From positions 697,266-761,265 of the forward strand of contig NC_019566.1 in assembly GCF_000319385.1 (NCBI RefSeq): a DNA stretch of 64,000 nt, in the 5' to 3' direction. Source of the stretch: Candidatus Endolissoclinum faulkneri L2 (lineage in GTDB: Bacteria; Pseudomonadota; Alphaproteobacteria; Thalassobaculales; Thalassobaculaceae). Shown one piece after another: positions 19,391 to 32,917 of the stretch. The notes below the pieces were generated by a model. That model saw only the letters and a list, made by a program, of their open reading frames with translations, ran no database searches and had not been told where the DNA came from. How positions within the stretch are numbered: position 1 is the first letter of the stretch; every line of letters starts with the position of its first letter. Position numbers and translations under genes: made by a program.

Positions 19391-20950
19391 TTAGTACATC
19401 AAATCAAAAAAAACAGTGTATCGACCAAAGGCCCAGCCAGCAGCAAATGCAATTAAGACGGGCCAATAACTTAGCTGAGTACGTGCTTGTAAAATCAGTC
19501 GCATAGTATCTGGGTGCAGTTTGATGCCACCATCTTTTATATAACCGAGCGCCTTATCGCCCTGAAGAATCAGCGAAGGCATTTGCTCAATACTTCGGAT
19601 AATCTTCGCAGTGACTAGTGCTATACGAGCTTCCGGCCCTCTGTTTTCACGCATCCATTCCTCGATTAGCGGTTTAGCTAGATCCCACATGTTAATGTTT
19701 GAATTCAAACTTCTACCTACCCCCTCCGACATTACCATAGTTTTATGCAACAATAAGAGCTGAGGCTGGGCTACCATATCAAAATTCTCTGCAATGCGTA
19801 AAACTTGACCGAATAATTTAGCTATAGATATTTCTTTCATAGATTTGTTAATCATTGGCTCGCCAACTGATCGAACAGCTTGAGTGAATAGATCGATAGA
19901 CTTATTGGCTGGGACCATACCCATTCGAAAATGAACTTCTGCTACCTTACGCCAATTACCTAGCAAAAAACTAGCGAGTATGTCAGCCAGATAGTATCGT
20001 GTTTCTAAATCAAGTCGACCCATAATTCCGAAATCTACAGGCATTAGTACACCTTCTGACGATACTAACATGTTACCGGGATGCATGTCGGCGTGGAAAA
20101 ATCCGTCACGGAATACTTGATTAAAAAACACAGCCGCAGCACGAGTTAGTAACATTGTTGCCTCCAAATTAGCCTTAGCGAGTGCTTTAGTATCGTCTAT
20201 GCGAAATCCATCAATCCATGCATTAGTGAATACTCGACTGGTGGTTCGATCCCAATCAACCTCAGCAACGGCAAAACTCTTATCGCCAATAAAGTTTTCC
20301 GCAAGCTCAATAGAGGCTGCCGCTTCTAGGCGGAGATCTATTTCAATCTTAAGCGTATCGCGAAAAACATTTATAATATCAACTGGTTTAAATCGATGAG
20401 ATTTAGCTAAGTTACGCTGTAATATTCTAGCAATCCAAGAAAGCAAACTAAGATCGCGAGCAATGGCCGTTTCAATGTAAGGTCGTAAAATTTTTACCGC
20501 AACTTTGCGTCCATCTGAGGTAATTGCACGATGCACTTGAGCTATAGAAGCGGCGGCAACCGGAGTTGCATTAAATTCCGAGAACAAAGTCTCAATAGGT
20601 GCACCTAGTTCATGCTCTAGTATACTGCGAGCAATCGCATAGTCGAATGGAGGTAGACGATCCTGAAGGTGCGTAAGATCTTCGGAGGCCTGTTCACCAA
20701 TCAAATCGCCACGAGTCGCTAAAGACTGACCAAGTTTGATAAATGTTGGGCCAAGCTGGGTTAGTGCGCCAGCAAGTCTTTGACCCCAACGGCCGGTAAT
20801 TGAATCATTACGTAAGTGCCGAGCGATCTTGGCTAGATTAGAAATGGCGGGTGCTGCGTTTGCTGTTTCCAGTGGTTCAAAAACACCATTCTTGGACAGA
20901 ACCCAAAATATACGTAACAGAAAAATTAGATTTCGCAAAGAACGTATCAT
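19391..20950 (-). CDS. ubiB: UbiB, ubiquinone-biosynthesis ABC1/ADCK-type ATPase
   Basis: Atypical protein-kinase-like ATPase needed for ubiquinone synthesis at the inner membrane. The 519-residue protein carries the UbiB-specific signature FIKLGQSLATR (the KxGQ motif, near 72). The nucleotide-binding Lys lies in KVAVKILRP, then HADMHPGNML and the metal-binding DFG in MPVDFGIMG. Two hydrophobic segments at the C-terminus (about 490-515, WPVLIAFAAGWAFG) are the membrane anchor. It starts 18 bases after the ubiE stop, so the two form an operon in the common alphaproteobacterial order ubiE-ubiB. Its presence implies aerobic quinone-based respiration. Confidence 0.94.
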   Translation of the reverse strand: MIRSLRNLIFLLRIFWVLSKNGVFEPLETANAAPAISNLAKIARHLRNDSITGRWGQRLAGALTQLGPTFIKLGQSLATRGDLIGEQASEDLTHLQDRLPPFDYAIARSILEHELGAPIETLFSEFNATPVAAASIAQVHRAITSDGRKVAVKILRPYIETAIARDLSLLSWIARILQRNLAKSHRFKPVDIINVFRDTLKIEIDLRLEAAASIELAENFIGDKSFAVAEVDWDRTTSRVFTNAWIDGFRIDDTKALAKANLEATMLLTRAAAVFFNQVFRDGFFHADMHPGNMLVSSEGVLMPVDFGIMGRLDLETRYYLADILASFLLGNWRKVAEVHFRMGMVPANKSIDLFTQAVRSVGEPMINKSMKEISIAKLFGQVLRIAENFDMVAQPQLLLLHKTMVMSEGVGRSLNSNINMWDLAKPLIEEWMRENRGPEARIALVTAKIIRSIEQMPSLILQGDKALGYIKDGGIKLHPDTMRLILQARTQLSYWPVLIAFAAGWAFGRYTVFFDLMY

Positions 20951-20968
20951 AGGAATTAGCGCATCACT

Positions 20969-21793
20969 TTAGAATCGCCAACCAGAATGAATTGCGACAA
21001 TACCGCCAGATAAGTTACGCCACTGAACATGCTCGAGTCCAACCCGGCTCATACGTGTTGCTAGATCATGTTGGTTAGGAAATTGTCGAATACTTTCAAT
21101 AAGATAATTGTAAGCTGCTCGATTATGTGCTATCTGCTCGCCTAGCCAAGGTAGTACTCTAAAAGAATAAATATCGTAAATAGAATTAAATAATTTCTGA
21201 CTTGGTTGAGAAAATTCTAAGCACATAAAACGACCTCCACGACGTAATACTCTAGTCATTTCTGCCAATGCTGAGTCAATGTCGGTTACATTGCGTAAAC
21301 CAAATGCAATAGTAACCCGATCAACTAAACCTTCACCTAATGGAAGGTGCTCAGCGTTGCCAACTATCCAATCCATTATATTGCTATTATTTTTTTTCAT
21401 ACGATTTTGTCCAACAGCAATCATTTTAGCGTTGATATCACAAACCGTGACTCTTCCACCCCCGCGCTTTTGCCAAAGATTTGCAATATCTCCTGTGCCG
21501 CCTGCAACATCTAGCAGCCAGTGTGCCTGTCGCGGTGCTAATAAGTCGACAAATGCTTGCTTCCATATTCGGTGAATTCCAAAGCTCATCAGATCATTCA
21601 TTAAGTCATAGTTTGGTGCTACGTCATCAAACAACTCGCGAATCATTAGGCTTTTTTTATTTGCAGCAACATAAGTAAACCCGAAATTGGTCATATCTTT
21701 ATGAATTTTAGGATCGGAAGCAAATTTTTCATCTTTTGAGCAAATTAACTTGCGAACATCACCATTATCGTCAATCACTTTATAATATTCCAT
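20969..21793 (-). CDS. ubiE: UbiE, demethylmenaquinone/2-polyprenyl-benzoquinol methyltransferase
   Basis: SAM-dependent C-methyltransferase of ubiquinone synthesis. Seen: FDDVAPNYDLMNDLMSFGIHRIWK, the SAM-binding loop LLDVAGGTGDIA, VTIAFGLRNVTDIDSALAEM and the C-terminal GGIVAIHSGWRF, all family signatures. The frame is open from ATG 21793 (274 residues). Typical UbiE proteins begin at the MTNFGF equivalent, here ATG 21694, so 33 extra N-terminal residues may or may not be translated; neither start has a strong ribosome site. Its 5' end faces mutM across a gap containing a 34-bp perfect palindrome. Confidence 0.94.
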   Translation of the reverse strand: MEYYKVIDDNGDVRKLICSKDEKFASDPKIHKDMTNFGFTYVAANKKSLMIRELFDDVAPNYDLMNDLMSFGIHRIWKQAFVDLLAPRQAHWLLDVAGGTGDIANLWQKRGGGRVTVCDINAKMIAVGQNRMKKNNSNIMDWIVGNAEHLPLGEGLVDRVTIAFGLRNVTDIDSALAEMTRVLRRGGRFMCLEFSQPSQKLFNSIYDIYSFRVLPWLGEQIAHNRAAYNYLIESIRQFPNQHDLATRMSRVGLEHVQWRNLSGGIVAIHSGWRF

Positions 21794-21852
21794 AATTATC
21801 CATATCTAACTAGTCTAGTGTAGTAGGTCTGTAGGAATTTGAAATCAAGGGT

Positions 21853-21886
21853 ACCAACTATTAGATCAGCTGATCTAATAGTTGGT
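21853..21886. promoter_or_regulatory. 34-bp perfect palindrome between divergent ubiE and mutM
   Basis: The 17-base arm ACCAACTATTAGATCAG is followed directly by its exact complement, centred on CAGCTG with no loop. It lies 60 bases upstream of ubiE and 31 bases before the mutM start. Possible roles are a shared operator, a cruciform, or transcript-end hairpins. No known regulator site is recognised. Confidence 0.7.
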
Positions 21887-21916
21887 GGTGAATGTTGCTT
21901 AGGACTGTTAATTATT

Positions 21917-22747
21917 ATGCCTGAATTGCCTGAAGTAGAAAATGTAATGCGTGGACTTGCCCAGAGATTAACAGGGCAAAGATTGGTTGGGATTGAACTA
22001 CGTCGGTCAGCACTACGTTGGCCAATACCAAAGGAGATAGTTGAACAGCTAACTGGTAAACGTATCACTGGCTTTCGCCGTCGCGCTAAATACATCATTA
22101 TCAATTTTAGCAATAATATAAGCTGGATAATTCATCTAGGCATTTCTGGCCGGATGCTGGTATTCAATGGTTCAAAGCCTTTGATTGACATTCATGATCA
22201 CGTAGTATGCTATACAGATAGCTCGCTTTGGATAAAATTTAATGATTATCGTCGCTTTGGTATGATGGATCTGTCGCCAACAAATGAAATTTATCAGCAC
22301 AAATTGCTTAAAAATATCGGGCCAGAACCTTTGGATAAAGGATTTTCTAGTAGAACACTAGAATCTGTATTATCCGGCAAACATGTACCGATTAAAGCGG
22401 CTCTGCTTAATCAAAAATTAGTAGCCGGAATCGGCAATATTTATGCATGTGAAGCCTTGCATCGTTCCGGTATCTTACCTTCCCATTTTGCTATGAATAT
22501 TACCAAAAAACGAGCAAAAAAATTGGTTTTCGAGATAAAATCAGTACTTACCGAAGCGATAGCCGCAGGCGGAACAAGTATACGAGATCACCGTCAAGTC
22601 AATAATGAACCTGGATTTTTCCAAAATGCTCTCCGGGTTTATAATCGTGAAGGAGAAAGATGTTTATCTGATGGATGTTATGGAACGGTGAAACGCGTAG
22701 TTCAATACGGAAGATCGACTTTTTATTGTCCTCAATGCCAAAGCTAA
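21917..22747 (+). CDS. mutM: Formamidopyrimidine-DNA glycosylase (Fpg)
   Basis: Base-excision repair enzyme removing 8-oxoguanine and nicking the abasic site. The start at 21917 is fixed by biochemistry: the mature protein must begin M-PELPEVE because Pro2 is the catalytic nucleophile, even though the frame is open to 21839. Visible are PELPEVENVMRGL, RRAKYI with the conserved Lys, GISGRM, and VAGIGNIYACEALHRSGI. The zinc finger C-x4-C...GRSTFYCPQCQ ends the protein. Length is 276 residues, as usual. Retention of this repair glycosylase in a decaying genome is notable. In many relatives it lies in the same mutM-rpsT-dnaA neighbourhood. Confidence 0.95.
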   Translation: MPELPEVENVMRGLAQRLTGQRLVGIELRRSALRWPIPKEIVEQLTGKRITGFRRRAKYIIINFSNNISWIIHLGISGRMLVFNGSKPLIDIHDHVVCYTDSSLWIKFNDYRRFGMMDLSPTNEIYQHKLLKNIGPEPLDKGFSSRTLESVLSGKHVPIKAALLNQKLVAGIGNIYACEALHRSGILPSHFAMNITKKRAKKLVFEIKSVLTEAIAAGGTSIRDHRQVNNEPGFFQNALRVYNREGERCLSDGCYGTVKRVVQYGRSTFYCPQCQS

Positions 22748-23622
22748 GTTTGAAACTTGTTCTCATAAAATATCAGATTTGACAACTTCTATCGTAAAAG
22801 ATGATATAGAATCCATAAAATATCAAGATCAAATGCTTTACTTTTCAATCTAAGCTAAAAATACCAAACCTTTGTATCAAAAGAGGTTAGTCGATTAAGA
22901 GGCTTTTACTGGAGATGACACAAACCTACAAACTGCGATTATTAGATTACAATATAATTTTCGCTTAGGAACCGTATTGTTGATATATTTCTCTAGAAAA
23001 TGCTATCTAGCAAACTGGCGATTTTTTTACACTTGATTATTGGCTCGCTGTAAAGATTGACCGAATAAGTAAATATAGTATCATTACAATCTACTTGATT
23101 GATTATGTCATGCTAACACTCATAATTTATTGTATTTAACAATAGGAACCACTGAAGATCGTTCTACTATTATCGAGTAAATCTGAGCAGCTGTTAGCTG
23201 CTTTATGCGAGAATAGCCGTGAGAATAACTTGTTTTGTATAATATAAACAAAAGTACAGTTTTATTTTTTTTTTTATCATAAAAATGATATTTCCAGCCT
23301 GCGAAACAATAACTGAGCTATCAAGCTTTAATTTAAATTGTTTAATTGTACGACTGTTTAACTAGTAGTACTAAACTTAATTGCCCTATTGGGTCATAGT
23401 AGCGAAGCTTTGCTCGATAAGTCAATAGTTTTAATGTCTTCTAGAGGATTAATTAAATCGTTTAAAAACCCCACAACATGATACTATAAAAGCTAAATAA
23501 TACCTTAAAGGAAGATAATTATTTTTTAGGAAAAAATAATCTTTGTTTACTTAGTGCATCATGAATGTTACTGTCTACTATAGTAATAAGAATTTGCTCT
23601 GCAGAGAGGGAGGAAAAAAATA
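22748..23622. other. AT-rich spacer between mutM and rpsT
   Basis: An enoyl-CoA hydratase gene often sits here in relatives; no trace is readable. The last 25 bases form the rpsT ribosome site. Confidence 0.5.
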
Positions 23623-23889
23623 TTGGCTAACCACATTTCGGCGGAGAAACGCATAAGACACAATACAAGGCGTTATGCGATAAATCACTCGCGTATCTCG
23701 CGTATTCGGACTCAGATCAAACACGTAAAAAAAGTAATCGCTGATGGCAATCATGCTGGTGCAATGGAAGTTTTTAAAGTACTTCAGAAAGAGATGCATC
23801 GTGGAGTATCAAAGGGAGTTATGCATCGTAATAAAGTCGCTCGTAATTTATCTCGACTAAATAGTAAAATTAAAGCTATTAGTAATTAG
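23623..23889 (+). CDS. rpsT: 30S ribosomal protein S20
   Basis: Binds 16S rRNA early in 30S assembly. The 88-residue, strongly basic product starts MANHISAEKRIRHNTRRYAI and contains the helical repeats typical of S20 (SRIRTQIKHVKK, GVMHRNKVARNLSRLNSKIK). The start is TTG, with GGGAGGA eight bases upstream. A UUG start is also known for Escherichia coli rpsT, where S20 represses its own translation, so the rare start may be a conserved control feature (inference). It is monocistronic here and lies upstream of the former dnaA gene, as in related bacteria. Confidence 0.96.
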   Translation: MANHISAEKRIRHNTRRYAINHSRISRIRTQIKHVKKVIADGNHAGAMEVFKVLQKEMHRGVSKGVMHRNKVARNLSRLNSKIKAISN

Positions 23890-25369
23890 TGTTGTATTGT
23901 TCGTCTATTGTTTAGAACAAATTTCAATTAATCTCACTAATATTTTAGCTTAAGTTTAATTCTAAGCTTTGCAATTACCAGGCAAAAAATTATATTTTTT
24001 ATATTTTATGCAATTGATTTATCCAAAACATTACCTGTTTGGTATTTTTGTTGGTACAGTCAATCTTCTAACTTAAACATAATTTTGTTGTAGTGTATTT
24101 AAGCCTTTCGAGTAAATTAGGCATATTTGCTGATAAAGGGTAATTAGGTATTTTGTAGATTATGGTGTAAATTATGAATTTTAATATTGCTACTTATTAC
24201 CGTGAAGCAAAAATACAGAAAAATTTAACGAGACTAAGCAGTAGTGTTCAGATTGCTTAATAAATGTGAACAGCTCTAATTTAAAATTGGATTATCTATT
24301 ATACAATCTGGTTATCGCTGTTAATGTTATAACATTAGATAAAAAGATAATAATATTGCTGATCGCTAAATTCATCAGATTTTATACTTTTTATAAAGAT
24401 ATCTTGAATAATTACGTTATAATGTAATGTAGTAATTGAGCATAATCCTTACACTATACTAGGTATAGTGTATAGTTTCAGTCTACTAAGATAATACAAA
24501 TTTTAAGTGATATCAATTTGTTAGTTCTTTAATAATTTGTTTATGTATTAGACTAAACAAATTAGTTGTTAAACAGTCGATTACTTATGACTAATGCTTA
24601 CTAAAATATTAGTATATTCATAGCCCTTCTCAATATAACTATTACACTTACAAATAAAAGTAATCCATTATAGAATAATCTAACAAAAGCTTGCAAATTT
24701 ATCTTCATGCATAAAGCCGTTATGGAATTTTTTGAATAGCTAACTATAATTCTTATAAATTGTGTATAACGCTTATTTAAAGACAGTAGATATAAATTTA
24801 AATTTCCATCACATATTGTAAATAATGAAGCAGTTAGTCTCATAAAGTTTAAAAGTTTTACCTTGTATATTAAAAACGTTTATATGATTACGCAAGAATT
24901 GCCACAAAGTATCCTAGTAGATTGTGAGCTGATCTAATTGCTAAGTATATTTTTACCTTTAGAATCTAAATAAATTAGTTTTAATTTGTTATTAAAACAG
25001 TAATTTTAATTATTTGTCTAGTACAGAGTATATTTTTATTCTATGTAATGAATTTTTCAAGATTAATTACTAGCTAAATTATCAAATTTTAAATAAATAT
25101 TAAAAGCATAATTGAATAATTATTCATAATAATCTTTAAATAATAAAAACTATTATTTTGATAGAATATTAGAAATGCTATCCTTAATTGTTAAGTTAAA
25201 ATAATTAATAGAATTTCTTAGTTAGGAAAGTATGAAAAGACTGTTGATACAGATCCGCGCGATAAGCCAAGCACAACATGCGTAGCTAAAATGAAAATAT
25301 TGTAGCATTATTCTAAATCAATCGCCGATTGGTCAGCAAGCAATCTTTCTAGAGTTAGCGTTGTCTGAA
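23890..25369. other. AT-rich spacer upstream of the dnaA remnant, former origin neighbourhood
   Basis: About 1.5 kb without a gene. In relatives the segment around dnaA is near the replication origin, but by eye I find no exact DnaA box (TTATCCACA). A 10-bp hairpin lies at 24450-24472. The 80-codon minus-strand frame at 24601-24843 has no protein character. Confidence 0.45.
24450..24472. repeat. 10-bp hairpin/inverted repeat
   Basis: TACACTATAC-TAG-GTATAGTGTA is a perfect ten-base inverted repeat with a three-base loop, 560 bases after rpsT. Function unknown. Confidence 0.4.
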
Positions 25370-26739
25370 TTGCCAGATTGCAATGAATTGATTGCTCATT
25401 CGGTGCGAGTGAAGATGCGTTTGCACTCATAATGTGCTGAAACAGTGTATCATGGTTGGTTGAAGTCTCTGAGTTCAGCTTAGCGCAACGATTAAATTGT
25501 CTATTTGATAATTCCTCCAAAGTTAAAACAGGATCGGGTATTCACACAATACGGTGAAAGACTACGAGTTTTTTGGCAGGGTGAAGATCCAGCTATTACA
25601 GTCGTAAAGTGATTGCCAATGCTAGACTCAAAAATGGACTATACCCATTGGCTAAATTACCAGAGCAAAACGTGCCAGAGAAGCTAATTGCAAAATATTC
25701 TGTTGACACAAAAAAAAGATCGTCTCGGATCCACTAGGTGACTTAAATTCAGCGTAGCTGGACGCTCGTTTCACTTTTAATAATTTCGTTGTTGATAAAC
25801 CAAATGAATTTGCCTTCGCTGCAGCTCAGCGCGTAGGGGAGAATGATACAGCACTCTTTAATCCATTTTATATAGCGAAATAGGTCTAGGCAAAATGCAT
25901 TTGATCTGCGCTATCGCTTGAGAGATCCGCAAGAAATATCTGCAGCGAAGAGTGATATGTGTTTCATCCGAAAGGTTTATATATTAATTTATTCGTGCTC
26001 TACTCTAATGAGATACGATATCTTTTAAAGATCTATTTCGCTCCATAGAGGCGCTAATGATTGATGACGTGCCGTTTATCAGCAGTAAAGGAGGAATTTT
26101 TCATACTTTTAATGCACTAGCGGGCAATAATCGCCAAGTTCGTAATTTCCGCCGACAAAAGCCCCAACGAATTTAGAGCGGCTGCAGGCAAGGCTGCGCT
26201 CACGTTTAGAATGGAGCCTCTTGTAGCGAACTCACCTTACACAGAATACGAACTTTGCTTGGGTATTTTGCAGTGTAAAGTAAAAGAATTAAAGTAGATA
26301 TTCCGAACAAAGTTATAGAATTTTCATTATATACAATCAGCACGCAATGTGCGTAAACTTGAAAGGGGCATTAAAACGCGTCATAGCACAATCCACCTTA
26401 GTGGGTTTAGCTACTATAACATAGAAATGGTGCAATGAGAGGTTGTTGGACATGTTCAAGGCGAATAATTGACAATTGAGATGATCCAACTGCAGGTTGC
26501 ATCACACTACAACATGTACGCGGCTCGCCGATCCCAAAAGCAATCGCCCGTCAGCGACAAATAGCAATGTACTTAGCAAAAAAACCTCACTCAACATTCT
26601 CTTCCAGAAATTGTTTATAAATTTGGTGGCCGTTACCATACTATCGTTATACATGCAAGAAAAAGTTGATAAATTACGTTCAACAAATCGTAGTTTCGAC
26701 ACTGATGTTGCAATTCTATGTAGAATGCTTGAGAAATAA
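25370..26739 (+). pseudogene. dnaA: dnaA pseudogene (replication initiator), many stops and frameshifts
   Basis: Fragments of DnaA read in order across three frames. Domain I: CAETV-HGWLKSLS near 25430 and ERLRVFWQGEDPA near 25545. Start of domain [23 protein letters not shown] from 25758. A ruined Walker A (IGLGK followed by Met, out of frame) lies near 25883. Then LMIDDVPFISSKGGIF near 26050, FHTFNALAGNNRQV, and YELCLGILQCK near 26250. The domain IV end reads KFGGRYHTIVIHARKKVDKLRSTNRSFD and RRMLE-like to the TAA at 26737. In-frame stops include TAG at 25755 and 25881, TGA in the helix after Walker A and TAG in the box-binding domain. Several indels are needed, so no functional DnaA can be made. 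The 5' limit is approximate. It lies 178 bases before dnaN, the ancestral position. Confidence 0.93.
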
Positions 26740-26917
26740 TTTTCTTTTTACTATAGTTATCAAAAGATAAATTTCCTCGTTTAAGATTATTATTATGTAA
26801 TAAATAATTATGACATTTTATTAAGTATAGAGCTGTTATGAGCCGTGGCAACTAGCATTACTAAGCTTTTTATAATACAACTTTTTTCTACTTATCAAAT
26901 TAAGTTATAGCAATCAG

Positions 26918-28039
26918 ATGAAAATTACGATTGATCGATCATCTTTTCTTAAACCAATGGCCCACATTCAAAGCGTTGTTGAGCGACGAAATACTATCCC
27001 AATCTTAGCTAATGTGCTCTTACAAGCTAAAGCAGGACGTCTATCAATGACTGCTACTGACATGGATATGGATTTAGTTAATAGCACCGTCTGTATAGTT
27101 GATCAACCTGGCTCTATTACTGTATCGGCTTTTACTCTTTATGATATCATCCGAAAACTGCCAAACGGATCAGAGGTTAAGCTAAATATGGATAAAGATA
27201 GTGTAAGTCTATCAATTAGTGCTGGACGTTCTAAATTTTTGCTACCAACCCTAAAAGCAGATGAGTTTCCTAGTCTACCTAACGATCAAATAACTATTAA
27301 TTTTATGCTTTCTGCGGTTAATGCAAAATCACTAATCGATCGCACTCGTTTTGCTATTTCCACAGAAGAGAGTCGATATTACTTGAACGGTATGTACCTG
27401 CACGAAACCCAGGTTAATAACATATCTGTTCTGCGTGCTGTAACCACTGACGGGCATCGACTAGCTCTAATGGAAATTCCGCTGCCTGAATCAGCATCCG
27501 GCATACCACCGGTGATAGTACCACGCAAAGCTATAATTGAAATACGCAAGCTGATTGATGAAAGCGAAGGCTCGGTACATGTAGCTTTTAGTAAAAATAA
27601 GCTTCGTTTTAACTTCGTTGATACTGCGATAACAACTAAGTTGATCGATGGCAATTTTCCAGATTACGAACGGGTAATCCCGACTTCTAACGATAAGATT
27701 ATGCGACTCGAGTGTAGATCTTTAAAAAAAGCTGTCGAGCGTATCGCAATTATTTCTACAGCAAAATCTCGTTCAGTTAAACTAGAGATTAACAAAGGAA
27801 ATTTGATATTATCAGCTAAAAATCCTGATAATGCTTGGGCAACTGAAGACATGAATGTGGACTATGATTCTGATCCTATAGAAATAGGGTTTAATTCTCG
27901 GTATTTGTTAGAAATAGCTAATCAATTTAACGATAGCGCTACGGTGCTATTTCATATAGCAGACAAAACTTCTCCCGCTATAGTCACCAACGAGAAAAAT
28001 GACGGTGCACTTTATGTAATTATGCCTATGAGAATTTAG
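26918..28039 (+). CDS. dnaN: DNA polymerase III beta subunit (sliding clamp)
   Basis: Ring-shaped clamp that tethers the replicative polymerase. The 373-residue protein shows the three repeated clamp domains. It begins MKITIDRSSFLKPMAHIQSVVERRNTIPILANVLL. FAISTEESRYYLNGMYLH and AVTTDGHRLAL mark domain 2, and the end INEKNDG-type loop and YVIMPMRI match the canonical VMPMRL terminus. No premature stop is present, unlike the dnaA remnant directly upstream. In the ancestral order dnaN would be co-transcribed from dnaA; with dnaA destroyed, a promoter within or after the remnant must drive it (inference). Confidence 0.96.
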   Translation: MKITIDRSSFLKPMAHIQSVVERRNTIPILANVLLQAKAGRLSMTATDMDMDLVNSTVCIVDQPGSITVSAFTLYDIIRKLPNGSEVKLNMDKDSVSLSISAGRSKFLLPTLKADEFPSLPNDQITINFMLSAVNAKSLIDRTRFAISTEESRYYLNGMYLHETQVNNISVLRAVTTDGHRLALMEIPLPESASGIPPVIVPRKAIIEIRKLIDESEGSVHVAFSKNKLRFNFVDTAITTKLIDGNFPDYERVIPTSNDKIMRLECRSLKKAVERIAIISTAKSRSVKLEINKGNLILSAKNPDNAWATEDMNVDYDSDPIEIGFNSRYLLEIANQFNDSATVLFHIADKTSPAIVTNEKNDGALYVIMPMRI

Positions 28040-31606
<3,567 letters not shown>

Positions 31607-32917
31607 TTAAGTGATTATTTTTTAATAACCATGTAAGCAAGACAAAACACTGCTAAATTGATTGTTGATCTATTTTTACGATATATCAGATCAATGATAC
31701 TTGTAGTTAGTTGAGCAGGCTACACAGTAATTCTTGCTCCATTTCTTTGGTAAAATATTCTCTTTACAAATTCGATGATATATTGTTATTCGTTGTGAAT
31801 AAGGTGATTTTTTGTTTATTTTATTAAATAAACCGTTAATTTTAACTTAATGAATGTCTTTTCGCATATGCGAATGTACAGCATATTGTTTTATTGATTA
31901 AAATAAGTTGATTTTGCACTGTGTTTTCTATAAGAAAATTTAGTAGTCAATAGCATTCTTGCGTATTTGGCTGTATTATGAGATTAATTATTACTACTTA
32001 ACAAATCGTTACGTTAATAAAATAAATTGTGATAGCTAAATGAATCGTAAGTTATGTAGTATATTTGGTTATCTGTAAAACAGGATCTTATTTATGATTT
32101 ATTTATAAAAATATTGACTGATAATAGTATAAAAATCTGCAATTATATCGTTATCTGATATATAACTTAATATAAAAAATAGCTTTAGCGTTAGGTTGTA
32201 ATATGCTTTAGAATTAGTAAAAATAATTATATTATTTGTTTTTTTAAACATATAAATTAACTGCTTAATTAAGGCGATTTATCCAAACTAAGATATTCTA
32301 TTGTTAAAATAGGTTTACGTTCATCTCTAGTTATGTATTCTTTAAAAAGATCAGTTATTTTTTTAGACATCGCTTATTTAAGTTCATAAAGAAGCATTAT
32401 GCGAAATAAAAAGCCAAAAATAATTACTTTTTGATAAATCAATTAACTGAAATAAAAAATTATAAATTTTATGTTCGGCAGGAAATAACAGACATCTATA
32501 TTTATAAATATAAAGTACAAATTTGTTGTTGATAAAATTCAATGCAAAATGCTAATCGAAATTAGTTTCGCAAAAGCTATTGCGCATGCTATACAGCGAT
32601 CAATGAATATTTGTTTTTTTTTAAATACTTAAAAGTTTTTTTCTGACACTGAACTCTTAAAATAGAAAACTATCTGTATATAAACAGGGTTTTATTAGCA
32701 TGGATTTTTACTTTTAAATTAACTACTAATTCGCAAATGATAAATAAAATAGCTACAATAGCGCCACTTAATATTTTGTGTTTCCAATTTTGTCAAAATG
32801 ATAAGATGATTATGAATAGTATTGTTATTCATATACTCATTTAAACGTTAAAAAATACCTTATAAATACTTTTTTATAAAAAAAATATTATAAAAACGGG
32901 GATGCATAACATTGTTG
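31607..32917. other. AT-rich spacer between gyrB and tsaD
   Basis: 1.3 kb with no gene. A 14-bp perfect palindrome with GC-containing arms, TTCGCATATGCGAA, lies at 31861-31874. The last 20 bases contain CGGGGA upstream of tsaD. Confidence 0.5.

Noticed and set aside
24601-24843. Minus-strand frame of 80 codons
   Set aside because: No ribosome site or family motif; typical of random AT-rich frames.
25308-25520. Minus-strand frame of 70 codons within the dnaA remnant
   Set aside because: Antisense shadow; the plus strand carries DnaA domain I similarity here.
26497-26739. Open frame of 80 codons before dnaN as a separate gene
   Set aside because: Its second half is the C-terminus of the dnaA remnant and its first half is out-of-frame dnaA, so it is part of the pseudogene.
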